Source: Piscicola geometra | Lineage: Eukaryota; Annelida; Clitellata; Hirudinida; Piscicolidae | Direction: 5' to 3' | DNA: 64,000 nt | Assembly: GCA_943735955.1 (NCBI GenBank) | Contig: OX030965.1 | Coordinates: 7,689,806 to 7,753,805 of the forward strand | In this document: piece by piece, positions 49,501 through 61,500 of the stretch | Position numbering within the stretch: the first letter of the stretch is position 1 | How the letters are laid out: every line of letters begins with the position of its first letter | Made by a program: the position numbers and the translations under genes | Notes under the pieces: generated by a model | Seen by the model: only the letters and a program-made list of their open reading frames with translations | Told to the model about the DNA's origin: nothing | Database searches by the model: none

Positions 49501-52500
49501 TAACACTCAAGCAAACATTTTATTCACCTGTGGCTTGGAATTCGGCTCGGAACTCAAGCTCCCGACCACAACCAGTGCTCCTTTTTTTTCCGAAAGCTCC
49601 AACGACCCTCCACTCTCGTCCCGTAGAATGGCAAACCTTGAGTTGCAATTGGGGAAAGAATTTTTATAAATCTTTGGAGATTTTTAATGTAGAATAAAAA
49701 ATGTTTTTTCATGCACATACAACATAGAAGTAAATTAGAAAAACAACGAAACGTTAGGACATAAATAGAATAACATGCAAATTTGTTTGAATAAAGTATC
49801 ATTAAAATAACATTTCAAAATTGTCTTTCGGTCAAATAGCTTCAACACTATGGCAGTAACCCACCAACCAAGCATTCATCTGCCCCCAACTGACCACTAA
49901 CACGCCAAACCCCACTCCCAACCTGATTTCTGAGTTGTTTCCCGCCCCATCGGCGTCCCTAGCAACCATCCTCGCAACTTCGTAACCTAGAAACGCATCC
50001 TTTGGAATAGGAATCATGTAGCATGGTACCCTATTGTTTTCCGTCTAGAAGGGGTGATGATGATGATGGTAGCGATGGTAATGATAATAGTAGTGGAAGG
50101 GGTAGTGATGGTGGTATGATTGATGGTGATGGTAATGATGATGCAAAGTATCATCACGTCAAAAGGGAATCAGCTAATAATAGCGTTTATGTGAGAAGCC
50201 TGATGCGTCGAGTAGTCAGACCTTTTGAAATAGATTTTTTATGCTTACTTTTGCATCTGTCAGATCTTCTTTGGTGACATCAATCATTCTATTATCGTCC
50301 ACTTCATTATTCTTATCATTATTGTTATTATTATTATTGTTGTTGTTATTATTTTTATGTTGCTTAATGTTGTGGTTGGTACTGAATGTAGGGTTTCCAT
50401 GGAGAATACTTTTTGTCGGCTGCACGTCGTAAACTTCGCTGCTGCTTCGACCGCTGCAGCCGCCCTCGGAAGAGGAAAGTTGCGCAGATGGATGCAGCGT
50501 CCGTTCGCCCTCCAGTGAATATGGATTTTGCGGTTCCGAGAAAACAGGCGCTTCATCATTGAGGTCCAGCACTTGAATCGTGACGTCACACGACGAGTGG
50601 AGTGTGTGTGGCGAAGTGAGGTCGGTGGCGACGACGCTGAAGTGGTAGGTGGCTTGGAGTTCTCTGTCGAGTGGTTGGGTGCTCGAGATGAGACCTGTGT
50701 GGCTGTCGATGCTGAAGGGGAAGAGGTGGTGTTGTTGTTGCTGGTGTTGTTGTTGCTGGTAGTGGTGTTGATGTTGTTGGTGGTGTTGATGTTGTTGTTG
50801 TTGTTGTAGCTCTCCCCTATTTTCAAGAGATGAGTTGTCTCCGAAGGGAAGAATGTGGAAAGTGAACTGGTTGAAGGGTGGAAGGTCGGCGTCAGAGGCT
50901 TCAACTCTGCCAACCACCACTGGAGAGAACATCGACTGAGACGAGTGAGCCGAAAAAGTTTCAAACACCGAAAAGACATACGCAGGTGCCGAAAAAATGG
51001 GTCCTTCATCGTTCACGTCAAGCACTTTGACTTGGATGACAGCCGAGGCGGTGAACGATGGCGCTTGGAGACTGTCTTTGACAAACACTCTGAAGTCGAA
51101 ACTATCGGTGACTTCCCGGTTAAGAGAGGCAACAGCGGTGAGAAGTCCAGCGGAATCGACCGAGAAAGACTCGCCTGCGTCGCTCCAGAAGTGCAGTGTG
51201 GTGTCTTCATCGGCGTCTGAGACCTCAAGCTGCAAGAGACCTTCGCCAGCCTGGTTGTTCTCAACTACGGAGACTGCGTACACGGCCTGGGAGAAGGATG
51301 GAGGGTTGTCGTTGAGGTCTTGGACGTTGATGAGGAGGGAGGCTGATGACTTGAGGGAAGGGTTGCCATGGTCTCTGCATGATAGTCTGCATCGGTAGCT
51401 GTGGGGGTTGGTGGATGGAGTGAAATGGGAAGGATGGGTGGGGTCGCTAAGGTGGGTGGGTGCAGTAAGGTGGGTGTGTGGGTAGATCGAAGTGGAGTGT
51501 GTGGGTGCAGTTACACCGGAAAGTAAGAGTTTGTGGAAAGTTCGAATAATCTTCAAGTTACGTGAATTTTTTTTAATAAACTTGTTTTCAATCATAAAAA
51601 TATTTAAAAATCTAATCTAGTAGTCGAAAAAAGAGATTCGTATCTGCAAAATGAATTCTCTGCGAGATCTGATGTGTAATTTTCGGGCATGGTGCGTGAA
51701 TTCGAAAGTGAATTCAACACCACTGAGACGTATAAACTAAAATGAGAGCGTGCATGTGTTGTTGTTGCAAGGGGGCTTGGTGGGGAATATGGAACACAGG
51801 AAGGTTGCACGAGAAGCAAGCAAATTCAATCGCAAAAGCTTGTTTGCAAGTTGTTTTCCTGCTAAATAAAGTATTCGGGGTTTTGGAATGCAATGAAATG
51901 AAATAAAAATTTGAAATATTGAGCGTGTAGAGGTGTCGAGGACCAACGGCGGATTAACTAAAGATTTTCGAAAGTATCGCTGCAAGGAAAGTGAAAGGTT
52001 CATAATGAGATTATCGCTTGGGAGTCTGCAAGCCTGTGAGATTAAGTGCCGAATGGCGATGGAAAGAAGGGGTTATCAATGGAAGCATCATATGAGGTTC
52101 TTGGGGCTGTTTGACTAGGAAAGAGTGTTGCAGGGATGTTAGAGTGGGTGAAAGGGTTGGTGGAGAAAGTGGGAAGAGAGGATGGAAGCCACAAAGACAT
52201 CTCTATCAAAAGTTTCATTTATCTTGTAGATCGACCTTCTCATCAGCCTCCTCGGGCTGCTTGCTGACAGCAACTTGTGCTCTTAATTGCTTCTAAATGA
52301 ACATGCATCATTTTCTGATCTCATAATCCATCTCTCTTCGAGACCACTTTTGCAACTTTGCGACGATCCATCTCAATTATTTGCCATCGAATCTTGCTCG
52401 ATTCACAACTTTAATTGCGTTTGAGCTGTATCACCAGCATCAAATCTTGCAACATTAAACCCACTAAAATCTGTGTATTTCTTGCTTTTTTCTATTGAAA

Positions 52501-55500
52501 CAAGGTTCTGTAAAACTTTAAAAAAATAATTTACTTATGTTTTTCCGGCTCCGTCAATGCACAAACAATGACATCTCCCGCAATATTAATTAGTTTGAAC
52601 TATTTACTTTTATATTAAAAATAATGAATTTCCAATTTTATTTTCACTGAATTAAATTTATGTGCACGTGTTTTTTAAACTTTTAAAGCATTTTTTCAGT
52701 TTGAATGGCGCACAAAATGATGAATGGGGGAGCATTGTGGCCTGAAAAAGACTCGACATTGTGAAAACTATTTTTAAAGCGGAAAACTGAACTCAGAACT
52801 TTTAAAAAATTAAGCAAAAATCTCTTATATTTGTAAACTTGAAATTTTGTCACATTTTTAGTAGAAAATTTTATTACATTTTATTTTTGAAATTATTACT
52901 TGAAAAGAATATGAAATAATTGGTGAGAATGAGATGCTTTGACTCATGCCTTGAATGCCATTAATACTTCATAAAAATATAATTTTGAAATCTGTTTGTA
53001 AAATATAGGCTTTGTTTCGAATAAAATCATTTTCAAAGTTTATTAACCGAAATCAAAAAGCTTTCAAGCGCGTATTCATTCTTTTGAAAATTGGGATTTA
53101 AAACTTGTTATAAAAAAAATTTTTTAACAAAATTTTTATTTTTTGATTTGGCTACTTATAAATTTATAATTCACTAATGATTTCAGTTTGTTAGTTCGAC
53201 AAACTGAAAACTTTTAAAGTCGTTTGCTATTTTATGAACACAATTTCAACTTCGACTTCTAAATCACTCGAATTTGCATAGATACGAGAAGAATTGCAGA
53301 AGTTATAGAAAGAGCATTCGAGTGCTGCGTGGACATTTCAGTGAAGTTTATGACTCTAATACGGTCGCATTGGTGCTCAACTGGACCGATCCAGACAGAC
53401 TTCGGATCAATGACGAAAGCATCACGGCATTCCGCAATGACTTATTGACCCATAAAGACACACTGGATCAAGTGGTGGAGAGATTATTGAAACTTTATAT
53501 TCACAAGATTAGGGCTTGTGAAGGATAATTTCTGAAATGAAAAATTAGAAGCATCTTTGTAAAGACAAGCTTCAATTTAATGGTTCTGAGTGATGAAGTG
53601 AAAGATAAATTGGCGTGTCACGCAGCTAGACGCAGCATGATGAATCGACGCACACAACACCCACTTGCATGAGTGGCTTGTCAAAAAATTGGCGATTAGA
53701 AGATAATACGGGCAAGGGCTGTGCTTGCAACACTCCCTGTGCAACCTTTAATGCATTTGAAACTGGAAAAGGTTTTCGCTTCTGGATCATGATGACGAAA
53801 TGGAAAATAACGTGGTGGAGAGTGGAAGAGGACTTGAAAAATTAATCAGGCTCATAGCGTTTCTAACACGAAAAATGTTCCGGCAGAATAGATTTGCTGT
53901 AATAAACACAATTAAAAACACAATTCTTTAAATAATTGAAATTTAGGAAAACTTAAATTTGAAATTCATTTCTTTTTAACTTTTAAAAGCATAATTTCTT
54001 CTCATTTCCGTTTTTTCAAAATACTTTATATAGGTTTAAACCTTCTGGATCGTCATCAGTATTTCATAGATATCACGAAAGCCATTAATTTCCGAGCATA
54101 AGAGCTTCTTAAAGCTACCTCGATAAATCATTTAGACAGTCCATCAAAAATAATGATTCCACTTTTCGCATTGATAAAGCTGTTGCCAATGCTACCAAAG
54201 ACCAAAAGAACGCAACAATTAAAATGTAATGTAATTGTTAAAATTTAATAATTTAATAATTAAATGCAGTTTGAGATGTGTCAGATGAACAGTTTTCAAC
54301 GTTTAATCCTTAAACATTAAACTTTAAGGTTTTAAAAATAAATAAACCATTGAGATTGATAAGATTAGTTCAATAGCTCGGAATGGTTTCAAGCATCCAA
54401 ATATTAGGTGCATCGAATGCTCTGTATCAACTTCAGTGAAGGTTTGGTGAAGAGACGAGTTTCCTCCAATGAATCCCGATGCACTCGTACATAATAGATG
54501 CCTTGGTATTGACAAGGTGAAATGAAAGAGTCTATTAGGAGCCTTAATTTAGGATACCGAAAAAGTTCTAAAAATATTTCAGCAGTTTCTGCTCGAGTAT
54601 TCTCTCAGAGAAAACAGCTCCAATCATTTTGCTGCATTGCAATTACTTGAGTGAGGAAGAGCGCACTTATTTGCGATCGCTAAAGAACCTCTCACAGACA
54701 CACGAACAGCAATAGAAATGTCATAGAAGGCTCTCAAGAGCTGAATAAATGAACTTCTCCCTCTCCGAGAAGACGAAGAACAAATATTTTCACAATTTTT
54801 AATTTTGCATTTGAAAAAAGTAATCTCGCCACAATCGCTCATTGCAAGAAAGGCATACCGTGAGACGCTTTCTCGGTCGAAGCGGGAGTGGGCGGTGACG
54901 AGGCGGAAGTCTCCCGCTGCAGTGAGCACGAGGCGGAAGTTGGCACTGTTCGTCTCGAAGGAGCTGACCACTTCGCGCAGTTCGCAGTGGAACTTGCCGT
55001 TCAAGCCGCTGTCGCCGTCGCTGACGCTCACATGAGCCACCAACGTGCCCTCCGACGCTCTCTCCGTCACCATGGCAACCTTCTCGTCGCCCTCTCTCGC
55101 CTGGCTAGAGTCGTGAGAGACGAAGCTGTTGACGATGATCTTTGGAGCGTGGTCGTTTGTGTCGAGAACCTGGTGGTTTAGTGATGGTGGGTGGTGGTGG
55201 GTGGTGGTGGGTGGGTGGTGGTGTAGCATTGTGGTAGGGCTGCTCAGCAGAATGCATTGCAGTGCATGCACGCTAAATTAGTTCTAGTCTAGAAGTTCTT
55301 GACAATTTCTTCTTTTCATCTCAATACATTACCAAAAATTCTTTTAATTAAAGTGCTATCTTGACACAGCAAACGAGTGGTTCAAAAGAGTCTCCGAATT
55401 GTTTGTGAAGGGCACATCAGGCATCTCAGAACGCACAAATCTCTCGCAGCTCCTGAGATTTTATTTCATTATACACGCCTTCAATGCAGCCGCTCCTCAT

Positions 55501-58500
55501 GTAGTTACCTCAATAAAAAGGCAGGGCAGTAAAGCTATCGGGAGAGAGACGCATTTGTTTGAGGCTCCATTTGCATGCAGATATATGACCTCATTTTGCC
55601 GCCTCACGCGCCTCTCACGCACCTCTTCACTAAGCGACCGTCGCTTTTTCGACATAAAGCCTCCCGACCTTGATTCACACCGAGCCAGCAAGGCGTGCTG
55701 TGTCTTTTTGATTATTTAAAGTTTGTATTTCGAACTTTTGTTCGGAAAATCTCATTAAAATGTAATTTCGTACTGGAATAATCAAAGAAGTCAGCTTGAA
55801 AGTTCTCTTTGAGAATGAAAAGACAGTTCAGACAAAGACTCGCCCAGAAGGAACGTGGAATTCGTCGCACTGCATCGCACTAAAGAGCCGAAGAAATATG
55901 GCTAAAAAACAAAGTTGAATTGCATTTCGAAAAGCAAGTTTTCAAGAAAGAGCAGATCTGAAAAAGCGTTGAAATACCGCGGTAGGTCGACTGCCTTTTG
56001 CCTTCACGTGTGAATGCTACGCTGCCAAGGCAATTAAGGTCTGCAGACCATAAACTCACGCTAAACATTTCTTTCTGGTAAGAGTCGAAAAGTTTCCCGA
56101 AGGTTTCTTGGTTTATTCTTCTGAAACTTGTAAACACATTTTTTTAACATCAAGAGATCTTTTTGAAATTATTTTTGAAAGCTTTCAAGCGTTTTTTTTC
56201 TGTGGAGACTTTAAAGGTTATTTTGTGTTCGCTTTTAAATTAAATGCACTTTCTTTGAACGAAGAAGCAGCGCAAAGAATCTGAAGTCGTTTGAGTCCAC
56301 ATTTAGAAATCAACAACCCCCTCAACCACCACCATCACCACCTCAACAACAACCACCACCCACCTCCACAACCACCACCCACTTCCACCACCACCACCCA
56401 CCTCCACAACCACCATCACCGCCACCCACCTCAACAACAACAACCACCCACCTCCACAACCACCACCCACTTCCACCACCACCACCCACCTCCACAACCA
56501 CCACCACCGCCACCCACCTCCACAGCCACCACCCACCTCCACAAGCACCACCACCGCCACCCACCTTAACAACAACAACCACCCACCTCCACAACCACCA
56601 CCTACCTCCACAACCACCACCACCGCCACCCACAACCACCACCACCCACCTCAACAACCACAAGCGCGTCTGCAGACAGCGGAGGCTTGCCCTGGTCTGA
56701 CGACGTCACCATGAGGTTGTAGACCGGATGCAGTTCATAGTCGACCACTCCACTCACATAAAGCACTCCTGCGACGGGTGTCATGCCAACCAGGATATTG
56801 ACGCCAGCGGAAATGACGTCGTGGCTTGGAGGTTATGGTAGTGATCTTGAGTTATTAAGTAGGAAGTGTAGCTTGATATGGTATGGAGATTTCCAATCTA
56901 CTCGCCTTCTCAGGATCATGATAGGTTAGTTTGGCGAGGCATAAACCCGCTTTAAGGATGGATTCTTTGATCTATCGTCTCAAGCCTTGTAAAGCGTTAA
57001 CCCACAGCAGATTTACGTGCAGGGTCAAGATGTTACAATTCCTAAGAAAATTGCCTACGTCAACTCTTAAAATGCTCGCAATAAAGCGAATGTTTAATGC
57101 GATTTGGCGTTTGTACAAGGCTGTTCAGAGACTTGTGCGGCGTGAATGCGTCAATTGGTGTTCAGGCGATCGATAAAGCAGCCACTATGGCCGTCTGAGA
57201 CTCGCAGGGGCAGTAGAGAATGCATGGCGAGGCTTTCCCATTGATTAATACATCGGCTTTTTCGGCGTGCGTTAATGCTCTGTTATAAAACTAGGTGGAT
57301 TTGCAAAAATTCTGTCGAAGCGTTCCGTGCTTGCCACCCAGGCGTGATCTGGGCATCGATAATTTCATGTTGCCCGCATGTATGTTTCCTTCTTCATCTG
57401 TGCTCGAGCTTCTATTAGTTTGATGCAGACACCACGTTCCACCAGGCATGAATTCCATCTCAACCACTCTGTCTGATACGATCTCCTGGCGACTGATGCT
57501 GCACTGAATGAGTGAAAGCGCCAAAAATGGGGAGCGGAGATGGCTTAGATGGTAGACGTTGGACTTGCAACTTAAAGGTCGCCTGTTCGAATCCCTGATA
57601 GGCAACCGTGAACTATCATATACCTAGTGTATATGATGCGGTGTTTGCGACGTATGCATTGAAAGATGTGTACGTCGTGTGGAGTGGCGTCTCGGCGCAT
57701 AAGGACCATGGTTCCTAGAACCATTGTAACATAGCCTGCGTCTGTCAAGCTGTGAACGATATAGACTATTAAAAAAAATGACGACGCCAAAAATTGAAAA
57801 AGAGTATGTTTGTTTAGGCTTGTTCGGAGGCATCCTTCATTTGGGAATTGGTTCTATTTTGGAGCAGAGATCATTGAGAAACTTATGTTTAAGCATCAAT
57901 CATGCCTGCTTCTAGGTCATTGTGTGTCTGTGTGTATCTGTGCGTGTGTGTGTGTTTGTGTGTGTATCTGTGCGTGTGTGTGTGTTTCTGTGTGTATCTG
58001 TGCGTGTGTGTGTGTTTGTGTGTGTATCTGTGCGTGTGTCTGTGTTTCTCAAATAGTCGTCAAAAACTGAGAAGAAAGAAGATTGATAGAAAAGCGAGAG
58101 GAATGGAGGAAATTGCTTGGACGTTCTTTTGTGGTGCTAAAACGGAATGCAAGACGATGCGAGGCTGACTGACTGAGTGTTTATAACAGTTTTTTCCTTC
58201 CCTGAACTATTGATTCGACTGCCCGTCGTAACCTGTTGCCTTCGTTCACAGGTCTGTCAGGCAAGGACGTGCAGGCTGCAGGCTGATGAAGCTTTCCTCG
58301 CAGCATTGAAGCGAACTCCACCTAAAGCGCCCTCAAAGCACTTTTTTCGCGCGCCTTGCAAATGAGTTATAACGCTGTATGACGTTTTGCAAATTTTATG
58401 CGTCCTTTGTTGGAATATTTAGTTAATCTTGCCTTTTGTTTGTCTTTATCCTTATATATCACTCGTTTATCTATCCACCATTTTCTTTCTTCCTTGTTTT

Positions 58501-61500
58501 TCGCGGTGTTATCTGAAGTTATGGCCGTTTTTAGACTTTTAAAGCAGTTTTATTAGCTTCTATTTACAAAACCAACATCCCCTCAATCATCCGGAACCAC
58601 ATTAATGCGAAACTTCCGAGTGCTAATAAAAATTAAAAATTCAAACGATAAATATTTCGTTCAACGAAACTCTTTTTCAGCACGTTCGAAACGCCACCTA
58701 GCTTCGAATTTCAAATTCTTCATCGCCTCAAACTTAATTAGGCAGCCTCGAGTACCTCAAAGCCTTTTCGCGCTAAAATCTATTTTGATCCTTCCATCAT
58801 CGAATTGTCCATCTTTGAAACACAATCTTAACAATCAAACACCGCCTCAAAAATCTGCAAAAATCCATTTTGTTTCGAAGAACGTGCTTGAAGAGATGCT
58901 TCCATTGGTTGCTGATCCCTTGTTGTTAGTTGCGTCGGAGAATTAAGAGTTTGGATTTCAAAGAAAAACCTTTGGGCTCAATCCAGGCTCGAGTCCTCGG
59001 CAACTCTTAGCAACTTTTTTGAATACTTCATAAAGGCAAAAAGTGCATCTTGGCCGACTTTAAAGTCTTTTTGTCGTGGAGTTTTGTGCGTACTGGCAGA
59101 ATAGGAAATTAACATTGTCCTTTCGCCTAAAGTTTTTAATACAGTTTTTAAAACAGTTTTCACTCTTCGCGAACGGCGTTTTATATGTAATTTGCATGTC
59201 AGAGCATTTCAATGAAGGCTTAAGCGGTCTTTAGAGGTGTCTATGCCAATAATGTGCGCTTTTGTGCAATGAAGTGTTAAAACAACTTGTAAAGTGGAGG
59301 ATATTGCTCTTCAGACATCCATAGAAGTAGCCGTACATTAAAATGGCTATTCTCCAGTCTTTGATTAATTTTTGAATTCATAAACTAAAATACTTGAAAA
59401 GTTCTGAAAGACGAATCTGAACAAAACATTGCATTTTTCCATCTAAAGCTTTCACCCACCCTATCACCCAGCCAAGCATGCAAACCTGTTTGGTTGTCGA
59501 TGCTGAAAGTGCTTCCATACATCTGCCTGGTGGAAGCACTCAACGAATAAAGCAGCCGAGAGTTCATTCCCTCGTCTAGGTCAGATGCACTCAGTCTCAG
59601 CACCTCGCTGTGCAGGGCACTGTTCTCCTGGATGCGCACCTTGTACTGCGTCTGATGAGGAGGTGGAAGAGGTGGAAGAGGTGGGTGGTGATGATGAGTG
59701 CACGAGGTGGAAGAGGTGGAAGAGGTGGGTGGTGATGATGAGTGCATGAGGTGGAAGAGGTGGAAGAGGTGGGTGGTGATGATGAGTGGATGAGGTGAAA
59801 GTGGATGGTTTTGACGTAGGAAAAATTATTTAATGATTAACACAAAATGGGTTATAAGTGAAATAAAAAAAATTAACAAAACATTTCAAACCAACTTGAA
59901 TGACTTAACTAGAAGCACATCAAACCTGAGAAAAGACAGGTGCGTTGTCGTTGGCGTCACTGACCAGCACTGTGATCTGCAGACTGCCAACCCTGGCAGG
60001 TGAGCCTCCATCCAGCGCCTGCAGCCTTAACACGTACCTGCCTTGCACCTCCCGGTCCAGCGGAGCCACCAGCACCAACTTCAGCGCCACCGAACAGTCC
60101 ATTTGCATAGAGGACTTGAGATAGAAAGGAGAACTAGTCACATGCTCGGTGTTTTCGGCAACATCATTGCTCTCATCTGGTGGCTTATCTTTCTGAATCT
60201 TTCTTCCACCGTCGTTGATGTCTTGATGATAAGCCTTTAAAAGTTTATTTGACTTTTTGTCTGTGTCGTTGTCATCGATTGGGAAGCCTGAACTGGAATC
60301 GATAGCGGCGCTTTGATCCTGCCTCTGGAATGATCGTTTCGTTTTGCATTAGTCCTTCCCTACCATAACATCGCCATAACGTTCGTCATGGTGATCATAC
60401 AAGTTTGACCTGCTTTATGTCGCATTATCTTTCTCCAAAATTGTGCATTCATTTAAAACCAAATTTTATTTTCAGTTTTATTTGATCATGACATTTTAGT
60501 TTGGCTGAAACAATACTTGGAGATTAGGTCTAGCAGTTGGTGTATCCACATAGAGACGTCAAGGTGCTAAGAGGGATTGCGTGCTTTGCAGTCCCTTGGG
60601 TGTCACATCAAAACGTCTAAAGCTTGTGAAATGTCCAGGAGTCGGCCATTAACTACTTACACTAATCAGCTGCCTATTTTACTTCAAAAATAGTTTCTTC
60701 GCCTTTTTTGCGGGCAATCAGTTAACGTAGTACAAGTTTTTATCGTTAATTTATGAGCTGAAAAACTTGAAAGTTCCAAATAATTAAAGTCTGACAAGAG
60801 TGCACAGAAATGAAACGTAAAGAAAATGTTGAGAATGGTCATGAAAGCCGAAAATACGACTTGGAAATAAAGTGCAGAAAAGGAATACTACAAAATGTTT
60901 TTCATTCAATGCTAATCCTTGATACTTGCCTTGTATTTCAGAGAAAGAATCCACATAAAGAACACATGCCTGAAAAAATCTGACGACTCCTCAGAGGCTG
61001 TGCGTCTTATACATGGGTGCTTCGAAGGCGGTGCTTGAATCGATGCAGCTCACGGAAAAGATAAATGAAATATTTTCATAACTTAACTTCTTTTAGCACA
61101 ATTGCTCAAGAACATAAACCCTGATCAAAAAGACTTGTGCATAAATCCGCAAAGTCTACTTCTCGCTCTGCTCCCTGTACCATCCCGGTGTTTCCATAAA
61201 AGCTCGCCTTTGTAAATTATTAAAAAGTGTGTTTTATTGAACTTTCAAACAATAAAATACAATTTAAAAGAATAAACTTTTGTGAATTTTTCTGAAACTC
61301 GATGAGTATTTATTATCCTTATCTATTAAAATATTTACCGATCATTTTTACGTATTTTAATTTAAAACTTATAAAAATACTAAAAATTCTCAAATAAAAC
61401 CGTTACAACCCTTTTACTGAGTATAAAAAACTTTTCAAATTATTTTCTATATTCTTTGAACGCATTTCTTATTGATGATAATGGCGAAAATCACGTTGGA

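Noticed and set aside
57541..57600. Functional tRNA gene
   Set aside because: A and B boxes are present, but the acceptor and anticodon stems do not pair well, and the tail, body and target-site duplication indicate a SINE.
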